From: Pseudomonadota bacterium
GTDB taxonomy: Bacteria > Pseudomonadota > Alphaproteobacteria > Rhizobiales > Hyphomicrobiaceae
Reading direction: 5' to 3'
Assembly (NCBI GenBank): GCA_023405815.1
Contig: JAEXXM010000069.1
Span: 1 to 39,382, forward strand
DNA length: 39,382 bases
In this document: in pieces, positions 31,352 to 39,382 of the stretch
Layout of the letters: every line of letters begins with the position of its first letter
How positions within the stretch are numbered: position 1 is the stretch's first letter
Translations under genes and position numbers: made by a program
The notes under the pieces: model-generated
What the model saw: only the letters and a program-made list of their open reading frames with translations
Database searches by the model: none
What the model was told of the DNA's origin: nothing

Positions 31352-33796
31352 ATGCAAACCATCAACCTGCACGTTGGAGAACTCCTGTCACCACTTGGCG
31401 CCCAGGGCGTCGAAAAACAACTGGCGAAGCTCGATGGCGTCGCGGCGGTGGCGGTCAACCCGGTCTCCGGTTGCGCCACGGTCACCTACGATGAGCGGCG
31501 GATCAGCCCAGCTGCGATCAAAGAGGCGATCGAGGCGTGCGGCCATCACTGCGCCGGCGCGCTGGTACCGAAGCATCTCTGCGACGGTGCAAAACACGGT
31601 GGCCAAGAAGGCGTTTCGCGGTCGAATGACCGAGGGGGTGAGCACGCACATGGTGCGCACACTGTGCACGCGCCCGCAGTTCACCCCGTTGCGCCGACGG
31701 GTCGCGAACGAGAGGCCGGGCATGTCCACGCCGCCGCGGGGCGGATGGAGGCGATGACCCATGAGATGGGCCACGCCGCCGGCATGGACATGCAGGACAT
31801 GGTGCGCGATATGCGCAACCGGTTCTGGATCAGCCTGGTCTTCAGCGTCCCGATCTTTCTCTATTCGCCGATGGGCATGGGCTTCGTGGATTTGCCGCCC
31901 CCCTTCGGCATGCAGCTCAATCTGTTCCTGTTCTTTCTGGCGAGTGGCGCCATCCTCTATCCGATATGGCCGTTCGTGATCGCGGCCGTCCGCGCGCTGC
32001 GTAATGGCGTTCTCAACATGGCCGTGCTCGTCGTCCTCAGCGTCGGCACCGGCTACCTCTTCAGCGTCGGCGCCACCTTCTTCTTCGAGGGTGAGCAGTT
32101 TTATGAGGCCTCCGCCGTCCTGCTCGTCTTCATCCTGCTCGGCCACTGGCTCGAGATGCGCGCGCGCGCAGGAGCCTCGGAAGCGATCCGGGCCTTGCTC
32201 GATCTGGCACCCCCTATGGCAACGGTGCTGCGTAACGGGCGCGAGGTCGAGATTCCGACGGCAGAGGTGCTCGTCGGCGACACGGTCGTCATCCGGCCCG
32301 GCAATAAGATACCGGTCGATGGGACGGTGACCGAGGGTCGCTCTACGGTCGATGAATCGATGTTGACCGGCGAGTCGATGCCGATCGAGAAGCAGCCTGG
32401 CGACACGGTGATCGGTGCCACGATCAACAAGAGCGGAACCTTCCGCTACACCGCGACCAAGGTGGGTGCGGACACAGCCTTGGCGCAGATCGTGAAGCTG
32501 GTGCAGGAGGCGCAGAACTCCAAGGCGCCGGCGCAGCTTTTGGCCGACCGCGCCTCGCAATGGCTGGTGCTGGCCGCCATCGTGATCGGGCTGCTGACCT
32601 TTGCGGCTTGGTTCTGGTGGATCGGCGAGACCCTACTGTTCGCCATGACTCTCACGATCACTGTCTTTGTCATCGCCTGCCCGGACGCCCTCGGGCTGGC
32701 AACGCCTATGGCTGTGATGGTCGGCACTGGCCTCGGCGCGATGAACGGCATCCTCTTCAAGAACGCCGCCGCCCTGGAGGACGCAACCAAGCTCGACGTC
32801 ATCATCTTCGACAAGACCGGAACGCTCACCGTGGGCCAGCCGGAGGTCGTCGATGTCGTCATGGCGAAGGGCGTGACGACCGAAGAGGTGCTGGCCAACG
32901 CCGCGGCGGTTGAGCAAGGCTCGGATCATCCCCTGGCCCAGGCCATCGTAAGGCGCGCTGAAGGGCTCACCGTTCCACGCCAGTCGGGCTTCGTGAACGT
33001 CGAGGGCATGGGGGCGCGCGCCGAGATCGACGGCAGGACCGTGTTCCTCGGCAATCGCCGGCTCATGGACACGCAGGGGCTCGCGCTCGGCGAGCTCGCC
33101 GCCGAAGCGCAGCGGCTGCAGGGCGCCGGCCGAACCGTGGTGCATGTGGCACGGGGCGGCAAGGTGATTGGACTCATCGCCATCGCCGATGCGCCGCGGC
33201 CGACCGCGGGCGCCACCGTCGCCCGATTACGCAAGCGAGGCGTGCAGGTCGCCATGCTGACGGGCGACAACGCCGGCACTGCCGAACGCATTGCCGGCAC
33301 ACTTGGCGTCGATATCGTCCTGGCTGATGTGCTGCCGGGGCAGAAGGCCGAGAAAGTAAAAGAGCTGCAGGCGCAGGGGAAAAAGGTCGGCATGGTCGGC
33401 GACGGCGTCAATGACGCCCCGGCCCTGACCCAGGCCGATGTCGGGTTCGCGATCGGCGCCGGCACGGACGTGGCCATCGAGAGCGCCGACGTCGTGTTGA
33501 TGAAAAGCGATCCCTACGACGTCGTCGGAGCGGTCGAGCTGTCGCGGGCCACCCTGCGCAAGATGCACCAGAACCTGTGGTGGGCGGTTGGCTACAACGT
33601 CGTGGCCTTTCCCTTGGCCGCCGGCGTCTTCTACCCGTTGCTGCTCAGCCCCGAGATCGCCGCCCTCTCCATGTCCGGCAGCTCGGTGATCGTCGCCGTC
33701 AACGCGCTGATGCTCAAGCGCACCAAGCTCGCCGGCATCCATCGATATAGCAGCAGCGAGCAACCCGCGTTGCGCCCTGCGGAGGCAGCGGCGTGA
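31352..33796 (+). CDS. P1B-type heavy-metal (copper) ATPase with CPD motif
   Basis: An 814-residue inner-membrane pump. The N-terminal HMA domain (1-70) lacks the CxxC metal site (GELLSPLG in its place). A His/Met-rich linker (HAHGAHTVHAPAVHP, HEMGHAAGMDMQDM) resembles CopB-type ATPases. Then follow TGES (LTGESMP), the membrane motif ACPDALGLATP with Cys443-Pro-Asp445 where copper pumps have CPC or CPH, phosphorylated Asp487 in DKTGT, SDHPLA for ATP binding, and MVGDGVNDAPAL. The last helix has MSGSSVIVAVNALMLKR, typical for monovalent-copper pumps. The CPD variant makes the ion uncertain: Cu is most likely. It overlaps the MFS gene by GTGA. Confidence 0.93.
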   Translation: MQTINLHVGELLSPLGAQGVEKQLAKLDGVAAVAVNPVSGCATVTYDERRISPAAIKEAIEACGHHCAGALVPKHLCDGAKHGGQEGVSRSNDRGGEHAHGAHTVHAPAVHPVAPTGREREAGHVHAAAGRMEAMTHEMGHAAGMDMQDMVRDMRNRFWISLVFSVPIFLYSPMGMGFVDLPPPFGMQLNLFLFFLASGAILYPIWPFVIAAVRALRNGVLNMAVLVVLSVGTGYLFSVGATFFFEGEQFYEASAVLLVFILLGHWLEMRARAGASEAIRALLDLAPPMATVLRNGREVEIPTAEVLVGDTVVIRPGNKIPVDGTVTEGRSTVDESMLTGESMPIEKQPGDTVIGATINKSGTFRYTATKVGADTALAQIVKLVQEAQNSKAPAQLLADRASQWLVLAAIVIGLLTFAAWFWWIGETLLFAMTLTITVFVIACPDALGLATPMAVMVGTGLGAMNGILFKNAAALEDATKLDVIIFDKTGTLTVGQPEVVDVVMAKGVTTEEVLANAAAVEQGSDHPLAQAIVRRAEGLTVPRQSGFVNVEGMGARAEIDGRTVFLGNRRLMDTQGLALGELAAEAQRLQGAGRTVVHVARGGKVIGLIAIADAPRPTAGATVARLRKRGVQVAMLTGDNAGTAERIAGTLGVDIVLADVLPGQKAEKVKELQAQGKKVGMVGDGVNDAPALTQADVGFAIGAGTDVAIESADVVLMKSDPYDVVGAVELSRATLRKMHQNLWWAVGYNVVAFPLAAGVFYPLLLSPEIAALSMSGSSVIVAVNALMLKRTKLAGIHRYSSSEQPALRPAEAAA

Positions 33797-35085
33797 CACC
33801 CGAGTTGAGATTGCCGCCACTCTCTTGGGATGCCCTCTTTGCGCTACTGCTGGCCGTGTTCGCGATCAGCATCGGGTATGGCATCGTGCTGCCAATCCTG
33901 CCGTTCCTGATCGACCGGCTCTCCGGCACGGCGGACGCCCGCGCATTGCCTTGGCACACCGGCCTGATCACCGGCACCTACATTCTCGCCATTTTCCTCT
34001 TGGCGCCGCTGTGGGGCATGCTGTCTGACCGGTGGGGGCGGCGACCCGTGCTGCTCACCGGCCTCACCGGATTTGCTCTCAGCGTCGCGGTGTTCACGCG
34101 CTTCGAAAGCCTACCCCTCCTCTACCTTGGCCGGTTCTTCGACGGCCTGTTCGCGGCGGCGATTCTGCCGGCGGCCTATGCGCTCATCGGCGATCATGCC
34201 CCGTCGAAGGATTGGCGCGCCCATCGTTTCGCGCTGATCAACGTCGCCGGGATGCTCGGCTTCTTTGTCGGCCCGATCCTGGGCGGCCTTGTGCTGGACG
34301 CCCTTCGAGAGCCGCCGAGCGAAGCCGCCGCGCGCGCCTTTTCGCTGCTGTTCCTGGTCACCTCGGGCCTGGCGCTCATTGCGGCGTTGGCGATTTGGCG
34401 CCTTGTGCCCCGCCCGGTCGCTGGGCGGCAGCCCCGGACCGCAGCGAGGCGCGAGGCCGGCGACCGGCCGGTGATGCTCCGCTTATGGGCGCTTGCCTTT
34501 GTCACCGCCGTCGCCGTCGGCGCCTTCGAGGTCGGGCTGTCGCTGCGCGGCAAATACGAGCTCGGCCTCGATGCCTCTCAGATTGGCACCATGTTCGCCG
34601 CGTGCAGTCTGGTCATGTTTGCGGCCCAGGCATTGGTCTTTTCCCCGCTCATCAAGCCGGACGTGACGCGCTGGTTCTTCACACCTGCCGTGGTGACCCT
34701 GGCGCTCGGTCTCATCGCTGTTCCCCTGGCGACCACCGACGTTGCAACCACCGTCGCCGTCGTCTTGATCGCCGCAAGCGCCGGCCTCCTCTCTCCCATC
34801 GTCACCTATTGGGTGTCGCTAGCTGCGGGCGAAACGCCGGGCGCCGATCTCGGCTGGGCCACGGCTGCCGCGAGCCTTGGGCAAGCGCTTGGTTCCGCAG
34901 CCGGCGGTCTGCTGTTCGGTATCACGATCCTTCCGGGTGCAGCGTTCACCGTGACAGCCGCAATTGTGCTGTCGGCGCTCGTCGCCAGCTTCGGGCTGGC
35001 CCAACGCCTTCACGGGCTACCGCCGCACGGCGCCATTGCAACCGTGCCGGAAGCCCGTGCGTCGCAACGCTGCCCGCCACATTAG
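33793..35085 (+). CDS. MFS transporter coupled to the ATPase
   Basis: A 430-residue major facilitator protein with about 12 membrane helices. The loop between helices 2 and 3 has GMLSDRWGRRPVLL, the MFS motif A; the N-terminal half resembles TetA-like drug/H+ antiporters (VLPILPFLIDRLSG, LGRFFDGLFAAAILPAAYAL). Translation starts at GTG 33793, whose GTGA overlaps the ATPase stop, so the two are made together. Substrate unknown; the coupling suggests metal or metallophore export. The end is a hydrophilic tail. Confidence 0.9.
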   Translation: MTPELRLPPLSWDALFALLLAVFAISIGYGIVLPILPFLIDRLSGTADARALPWHTGLITGTYILAIFLLAPLWGMLSDRWGRRPVLLTGLTGFALSVAVFTRFESLPLLYLGRFFDGLFAAAILPAAYALIGDHAPSKDWRAHRFALINVAGMLGFFVGPILGGLVLDALREPPSEAAARAFSLLFLVTSGLALIAALAIWRLVPRPVAGRQPRTAARREAGDRPVMLRLWALAFVTAVAVGAFEVGLSLRGKYELGLDASQIGTMFAACSLVMFAAQALVFSPLIKPDVTRWFFTPAVVTLALGLIAVPLATTDVATTVAVVLIAASAGLLSPIVTYWVSLAAGETPGADLGWATAAASLGQALGSAAGGLLFGITILPGAAFTVTAAIVLSALVASFGLAQRLHGLPPHGAIATVPEARASQRCPPH

Positions 35086-35108
35086 CCCCTGGTTGACAGG
35101 AGAAACCG

Positions 35109-36293
35109 ATGGCCAAATCTCACGTCGTTCTTTGTGCCCCCGTGCGCACCGCGATCGGCACCTACGGCGGATCCTTGAAGGGCACCGCCGCGACGGACCT
35201 TGGGGCGATCGTAATCAAGTCGACACTCGAGCGCGCCAAGCTCAATGGAGCGGATGTGAACTCCGTCGTCATGGGCCAGGTCGTGCAGGCCGGAGCCAAG
35301 ATGAACCCGGCACGGCAGGCGATGCGCGCCGCCGGACTGCCTGTCGAGGTTCCTGCCATGACCGTAAATCGCGTCTGCGGCTCCGGTGCGCAAGCTATCG
35401 CTTCCGCCGCGCAGGAGGTGATGCTGGGTCACGCCTCGTGCTGCGTGGCGGGCGGCATGGAGAACATGGACCAGGCGCCGTATCTCCTCAGTGGCGGGCG
35501 CTGGGGCTACCGCATGGGCGACGCGCCGATCTACGACAGCATGCTGCGCGACGGCCTTAGCGACGCGTTCTCGGGACAGCATTCCGGATGGCATACCGAG
35601 GATCTCGTCAGCAAATATCAGATCACGCGTGAGGCGCAGGATGCTTGGGCCCTGAGAACCCAGCAACGCTTTGCCAAGGCGCAGGCTGCGGGCAGGTTTG
35701 CCGAAGAGATCGTGCCCATCGAAATCCCGGGCGGAAAGAAGCCCACCGTGTTTGACAAGGACGAGCACAATCGCCCCGACGCGACGGCCGAGTCGCTTGC
35801 CAAGCTGAAGCCGGCCTTCCGCAAGGACGGCACGATCACGGCCGGCAATGCGCCGGGCCTCAACAGCGGTGCGGCGGCGATGATCGTCGCCGACGCCAAG
35901 TGGGCCGAAAAGCGCGGACTGGAGCCGTTCGCCCGCCTCGTAGCCTACGGCGTGGGCGCGGTCGAGCCCGGCATGTTCGGTCTCGGGCCGATCCCGGCGG
36001 TGCGGCAGGCGCTCGCGCGCGCCGGTTGGCCGACCAGCCATGTGGAGCGCGCCGAGGTCAACGAGGCCTTTGCCGCTATCGTCATCGCGCTGATCAAGGA
36101 GATCGGTCTGCCCGAGGACATCGTCAACGTTGAGGGCGGCGCCATCGCCCATGGGCACCCCATCGGCGCCACCGGCGCGATCCTCACCACCCGCCTCCTG
36201 CATGCGATGCGCCGCGATGGCATCAAGCGCGGTCTCGTCACGCTGTGCATCGGCGGCGGCCAAGGTATCGCGCTCGCCCTCGAGCGCTCATGA
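35109..36293 (+). CDS. Thiolase (acetyl-CoA C-acyltransferase)
   Basis: A 394-residue thiolase that condenses or cleaves acyl-CoA. All catalytic elements are present: nucleophile Cys90 in NRVCGSGAQA, NEAFAA, His350 in AIAHGHPIGATGA and Cys380 in TLCIGGGQG. The length is that of biosynthetic/degradative thiolases such as PhaA or AtoB. A GGAG site lies before the ATG at 35109, 23 bp after the MFS gene, so it may be read through from the ATPase operon. It need not be part of metal resistance; it seems to begin the metabolic block at the right end. Confidence 0.95.
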   Translation: MAKSHVVLCAPVRTAIGTYGGSLKGTAATDLGAIVIKSTLERAKLNGADVNSVVMGQVVQAGAKMNPARQAMRAAGLPVEVPAMTVNRVCGSGAQAIASAAQEVMLGHASCCVAGGMENMDQAPYLLSGGRWGYRMGDAPIYDSMLRDGLSDAFSGQHSGWHTEDLVSKYQITREAQDAWALRTQQRFAKAQAAGRFAEEIVPIEIPGGKKPTVFDKDEHNRPDATAESLAKLKPAFRKDGTITAGNAPGLNSGAAAMIVADAKWAEKRGLEPFARLVAYGVGAVEPGMFGLGPIPAVRQALARAGWPTSHVERAEVNEAFAAIVIALIKEIGLPEDIVNVEGGAIAHGHPIGATGAILTTRLLHAMRRDGIKRGLVTLCIGGGQGIALALERS

Positions 36294-36309
36294 CGTAGGG
36301 AAGAAACCC

Positions 36310-36795
36310 ATGAGCTTGATACTCGAAGAATGGCGGCGGGCTTTTCTCTATGGGATTTTGCTCGCAACCTTGCTTGGCAGTCTCCCCGCCAGGGCAGGCG
36401 AGGGTGGCCTCTCCCAGAAGGCTGGGGGGATCGAAGCCTACATCGGCTTCGTGCCCGCGGAGATCACCCAGGGCCACGCCGCAACGAAAGCCGATAAGCC
36501 CATGCACGGTGGGGTGCCACGCGGCAGCCATCAATACCACCTCGTGGCGGCCGTCTTCGATGCCAATACCGGTGAGCGCATCTCCGACACCATGGTGACC
36601 GCCCAGGTCTCCGGATTGGCGCTTTCCGGACCCAGAAAGGCGATGGATCCCATGACCATCGCCGGGACGACCTCCTATGGCGCCTACTTTGAACTGCCCG
36701 GTGCCGACCTTTACACGATCGTGCTGACAATCAAGCGCCCTGGCGCGGCGAAGCCGGTCACGCTCAAGTTCACGTACGACCACCGCAATCCGTGA
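36310..36795 (+). CDS. Exported protein, unknown (beta-sandwich-like)
   Basis: A 161-residue protein with a signal sequence (AFLYGILLATLLGSLPARAG) and a mature domain with alternating strands: IEAYIGFVPAEITQ, HLVAAVFDANTGERISDTMV, AQVSGLALSG, then YFELPGADLYTIVLTIKRPG and a KFTYDHRNP end. HQYHLVAAVFD with AxxxG patterns resembles small periplasmic Ig-like proteins with a conserved His/Met content (KPMHGG, AMDPMTIAG). GGGAAG precedes the ATG at 36310. It lies 16 bp after the thiolase, likely in one transcript. Family unknown to me; possible metal binding. Confidence 0.75.
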   Translation: MSLILEEWRRAFLYGILLATLLGSLPARAGEGGLSQKAGGIEAYIGFVPAEITQGHAATKADKPMHGGVPRGSHQYHLVAAVFDANTGERISDTMVTAQVSGLALSGPRKAMDPMTIAGTTSYGAYFELPGADLYTIVLTIKRPGAAKPVTLKFTYDHRNP

Positions 36796-36825
36796 TCGGA
36801 AATTTCGGCATTGGGGCTCAAGCGG

Positions 36826-37602
36826 ATGAGGCATGTAGCGAAAGACGATGACGCCGCTTACGAGCGCGCTTTCCGCGAGGCGCAGATCGAGCTCGTCAAA
36901 TTCCAGAAGCACGTCATCAAGCACGGGCAGAAGGTGCTTGTGATCTTCGAAGGCCGCGACGCTGCCGGCAAGGACGGCACGATCAAGCGTATCGTCGAGC
37001 ACTTAAGCCCGCGCGAGACACGCGTCGTTGCCCTCGGGACGCCGTCGGACCGTGATCGGCGAGCCTGGTATTTTCAACGCTATGTCGAACAGCTTCCCAT
37101 AGGGGGTGAGATCGTTGTCTTCAATCGCAGCTGGTACAATCGCGCCGGCGTCGAGCGCGTGATGGGCTTCTGCACGGATGCCGAGTACGAGGAATTCATG
37201 AAGACGGCGCCGATGTTCGAGCAGCTGCTCGTGCATTGCGGCTTCACCATCCTCAAGTATTACCTCGACATCAGTCGCGAAGAGCAGGAACGGCGCCTGA
37301 AGCAGCGGCGCAAGGATCCGCTGCGGCAATGGAAGCTGAGCCCGATCGACGCCAAGGCTTCGAAGCACTGGGAGGACTATTCAGAAGCCAGAAACGTGAT
37401 GCTGGCGCGCACCCACAGCGTGTTTGCGCCGTGGATCATCGTTCGCGCCGACGACAAGCGATCGGCACGACTGAATGTCATCCGGGATCTCCTGTCGCGG
37501 TGCGACTTTCACGGCAAGGACCGGCACGGACCGATCCCTGATCCAAATGCCGTATTCCTCTATGACGCGAGCCAACTTGAGAATGGCATGATCACGGAGT
37601 GA
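36826..37602 (+). CDS. ppk2: Polyphosphate kinase 2
   Basis: A 258-residue PPK2, which transfers phosphate between polyphosphate and nucleotides. Walker A is EGRDAAGKDG (42-51), Walker B is VVFNRSWYNRAGVERV (97-112), and the lid region has QRRKDPLRQWKLSPID. Single-domain PPK2 of this length usually makes GTP/ATP from NDP, or AMP to ADP depending on class; class not decided here. The start is ATG 36826 or a TTG at 36811 five codons earlier. The stop overlaps the SAM synthetase start by GTGA, so both are translated together. Upstream gap to the exported protein is 30 bp. Confidence 0.93.
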   Translation: MRHVAKDDDAAYERAFREAQIELVKFQKHVIKHGQKVLVIFEGRDAAGKDGTIKRIVEHLSPRETRVVALGTPSDRDRRAWYFQRYVEQLPIGGEIVVFNRSWYNRAGVERVMGFCTDAEYEEFMKTAPMFEQLLVHCGFTILKYYLDISREEQERRLKQRRKDPLRQWKLSPIDAKASKHWEDYSEARNVMLARTHSVFAPWIIVRADDKRSARLNVIRDLLSRCDFHGKDRHGPIPDPNAVFLYDASQLENGMITE

Positions 37603-38846
37603 AAGGCGACATGGCGGCAGCGCGTCGATTCGCGGAGAAAGGGATGGAGGTCCAAATCGAGGCTCACGGTGGACCTTGGGCAGGGAGACGGCCGGTTGAG
37701 ATCGTCGAGCGCAAAGGTCTCGGCCACCCCGACACCATCTGCGACATGCTCAGCGAGCAGCTGAGTGTCGCGTTGTCGAAAAGCTATCTGGAAGAGTTCG
37801 GGCTCGTTCTGCATCACAACGTCGACAAGGCCCTGCTGGCCGCAGGTCGCTCCGAGCCGGCCTTCGGCGGCGGTCTTATCGTCGAGCCAATGGATATCTA
37901 CCTTGCTGGCCGCGCAACGTCTGAAGTGCGCGGCAAGGGGATCCCGATCGGGGCGCTCGCGCAGGAAACGGCGACAGCTTGGTTGCGCGACAACATACAT
38001 GCGCTTGCACCGGAGAAGGACGTCCGCATCCACTGCCTGCTGCGACCGGGTTCCGATGATCTCGTCGATCTGTTTGTACGCCAACGCGACGAAGGGGCGT
38101 TCCTGGCGAACGATACGTCATGCGGAGCAGGATTCGCGCCGTTGACCGACCTCGAGCGTGTCGTCCTTCCAGTTGAGCGAAGCCTCAATACACCCCGGTT
38201 CAAGGCCGAGTTCCCGGAAACCGGCGAGGATATCAAAGTGATGGGCGTGCGCGCGCATGAGCGCATCTGGCTCACCATCTCATGCGCGTTTATCGGCGGC
38301 TTTCTCAGGGACATAAGAGCTTACAATGACGCAAAGGATCGCCTCCTGGCAGCCGCACTAGAGGCGGCAAACAGCGCAACGGCGCTCGGAGTCTCAGCGC
38401 ATGTCAACGCGGCGGACGACATTGCCAACGGGTCTGTCTACCTGACCGTCACCGGCACATCGGCTGAGGGCGGTGACGATGGCCAGACTGGTCGCGGCAA
38501 TCGCGCCAATGAGCTCATCACGCCATGTCGTCCCATGACGCTCGAGGCTGTGGCTGGCAAGAACCCAATCACGCACGTGGGAAAGCTCTATAATGCCGCC
38601 GCCTCACGGCTGGCGACAGCGATCGTTGCCGAGGTGCCCGGCGTCACCGAAGCGGATTGCTATCTCGTCAGCCAGATCGGTATGCCCATTGATCGGCCGC
38701 GCATGACCTATCTGCGCGTCGGCTGCCACGAAGGCCCCCTCAGTGCGGACGCGGAAAACGCGGTTCGTACCATTGCGGCGCGCGAGATTGCTCGCATTCC
38801 TCAACTTTGGAGATCGTTCCTGGAGCAGAGCATGGAGGTGGCCTGA
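37599..38846 (+). CDS. Archaeal-type S-adenosylmethionine synthetase
   Basis: A 415-residue methionine adenosyltransferase of the archaeal family (COG1812), which makes SAM from methionine and ATP. It shows KGLGHPDTICDMLSEQL (around 39-55), LHHNVDKALLAAG, and TGTSAEGGDDGQTGRGNRAN with NELITPCRPMTLEAVAG, the signature of archaeal MATs and not of bacterial MetK. Such genes occur sporadically in Bacteria, suggesting transfer. GTG at 37599 overlaps the PPK2 stop; ATG 37611 is an alternative. PPi/Pi and ATP turnover of SAM synthesis could be linked to polyphosphate use by the coupled PPK2. Confidence 0.95.
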   Translation: MKGDMAAARRFAEKGMEVQIEAHGGPWAGRRPVEIVERKGLGHPDTICDMLSEQLSVALSKSYLEEFGLVLHHNVDKALLAAGRSEPAFGGGLIVEPMDIYLAGRATSEVRGKGIPIGALAQETATAWLRDNIHALAPEKDVRIHCLLRPGSDDLVDLFVRQRDEGAFLANDTSCGAGFAPLTDLERVVLPVERSLNTPRFKAEFPETGEDIKVMGVRAHERIWLTISCAFIGGFLRDIRAYNDAKDRLLAAALEAANSATALGVSAHVNAADDIANGSVYLTVTGTSAEGGDDGQTGRGNRANELITPCRPMTLEAVAGKNPITHVGKLYNAAASRLATAIVAEVPGVTEADCYLVSQIGMPIDRPRMTYLRVGCHEGPLSADAENAVRTIAAREIARIPQLWRSFLEQSMEVA

Positions 38847-38890
38847 ATGGGTCTCAGTGGGAATCTGACTCGTTGATAAGGAGACATTGC

Positions 38891-39382
38891 TTGAACGGTT
38901 TCAGCAAGCGAGTGGCGATTGGGAGTGGCCTCGCGATCCTCGCCGTCGCAGTCGGGGCTTGGGGTGCCCTCCTTGGCTACCGATCCGACGACGGCGGTAG
39001 CATCGTCCTCCAGGGCAATGTCGACGTCCGCCAAGTCAATCTGAGCTTCAAAGTCGCTGGCCGCATCGCCGAGATGAAGGTCGATGAAGGTGACCGGGTC
39101 CAGGCCGGTAAAATCGTTGCCTCGCTGGAGAAATCCTATTTCGCCGACGAGGTCAGGTTGGCCCGTGCGCGCGAAGCGGCCCAGGCGGCTGTCCTGGCCA
39201 GGCTCGAAAACGGCACGCGGCCCGAGGAAATTTCTCAGGCGCGCGCCGTTGTTGCCGAGCGGGAAGCTGCCGTTGCACTCGCCGAGGCGACGCTCAATCG
39301 GCAGCAGCAACTCGCGGGGCGTGGCGTGTCTCCTCACCAAAGGCATGATGAGGCTACCGCAGCCTCCGAGGAGGCCCAGGCG
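38891..39382 (+). CDS. HlyD-family membrane fusion protein, partial
   Basis: The first 164 residues up to the window edge: N-terminal membrane anchor (VAIGSGLAILAVAVGAWGAL), then the biotinyl-lipoyl-like half VLQGNVDVRQVNLSFKVAG with RIAEMKVDEGDRVQAGKIVA, and the start of the coiled coil (ARAREAAQAAVLARLENGT). The closest group is the YbhG-like adaptors for ABC exporters; an ABC transporter is expected downstream. Start is TTG 38891 with AAGGAG 7 nt before. The gap to the SAM synthetase is 44 bp. Confidence 0.88.
   Translation, partial: MNGFSKRVAIGSGLAILAVAVGAWGALLGYRSDDGGSIVLQGNVDVRQVNLSFKVAGRIAEMKVDEGDRVQAGKIVASLEKSYFADEVRLARAREAAQAAVLARLENGTRPEEISQARAVVAEREAAVALAEATLNRQQQLAGRGVSPHQRHDEATAASEEAQA

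Noticed and set aside
31388..32560. Long minus-strand open frame inside the ATPase gene
   Set aside because: His/Arg/Asp-rich antisense shadow of a gene with all P-type ATPase motifs.
35082..36263. Minus-strand open frame inside the thiolase gene
   Set aside because: Antisense shadow; thiolase motifs on the plus strand are complete.

Overview
This is a GC-rich window with the codon use, Shine-Dalgarno sites and gene types of an alphaproteobacterium, most likely a Hyphomicrobiales (Bradyrhizobium/Rhodopseudomonas-like) chromosome. It is accessory and mosaic DNA: remnants of integrated elements, several broken genes, a copper/heavy-metal resistance region and, at the right, an intact metabolic block. 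No tRNA, rRNA, CRISPR array or complete insertion sequence was seen.

Left edge (1-1.9 kb): the start of an NsrR-type nitric-oxide-sensing repressor sits next to a decayed nnrS gene. Then comes the N-terminal stub of a tyrosine integrase and a first partial copy of the 5' end of dusA, a known integration target of tyrosine-recombinase islands.

Island (1.8-10.5 kb): two 132-bp direct repeats (1802-1933 and 10401-10532), each holding the dusA start plus the same flanking element DNA, bracket a unit that looks like a defence island. It holds a HEPN-motif zinc-ribbon protein, an unknown 450-residue protein with a nuclease-like motif, a class II Fic protein and, divergent from fic, a tightly coupled four-gene operon: unknown 197-residue protein, QueC-like PP-loop enzyme, XRE-ImmA/IrrE metallopeptidase and PIN nuclease. 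The fic/operon intergenic region holds repeated operator-like octamers and an inverted repeat. This operon is the best candidate for an undescribed system.

Decayed zone (10.5-17 kb): two small paralogous helical proteins, an exported formylglycine-generating-enzyme-like protein without the catalytic cysteines, and remnants of a CBS-domain gene, an archaeal-type (type II) GAPDH and a HAD phosphatase-GH65 phosphorylase fusion, all truncated or frameshifted.

Copper/heavy-metal region (17-35 kb): small exported His/Cys/Gly-rich proteins, a Tat-exported multicopper oxidase, a TolC-family outer-membrane channel, a c-type cytochrome, an OmpR-type response regulator with its histidine kinase, a CusF-like copper chaperone, a MerR-family regulator with a small Cys protein, a SAM methyltransferase, a P1B-type ATPase with a CPD membrane motif, and a coupled MFS transporter. 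A recurrent direct repeat, GTTAC-N5-GTTAC with a 10-bp period, lies upstream of at least seven of these transcription units and is probably the binding site of the two-component regulator. The ATPase promoter and first domain are duplicated in broken form 1.5 kb upstream, on the other side of the methyltransferase.

Right end (35-39.4 kb): thiolase, a small periplasmic protein, polyphosphate kinase 2, an archaeal-type S-adenosylmethionine synthetase overlapping it by 4 nt, and the start of an HlyD-family membrane fusion protein that runs off the edge. The CBS/GAPDH/GH65 remnants and this block may once have been one metabolic cluster, later split by the copper region; that is inference.
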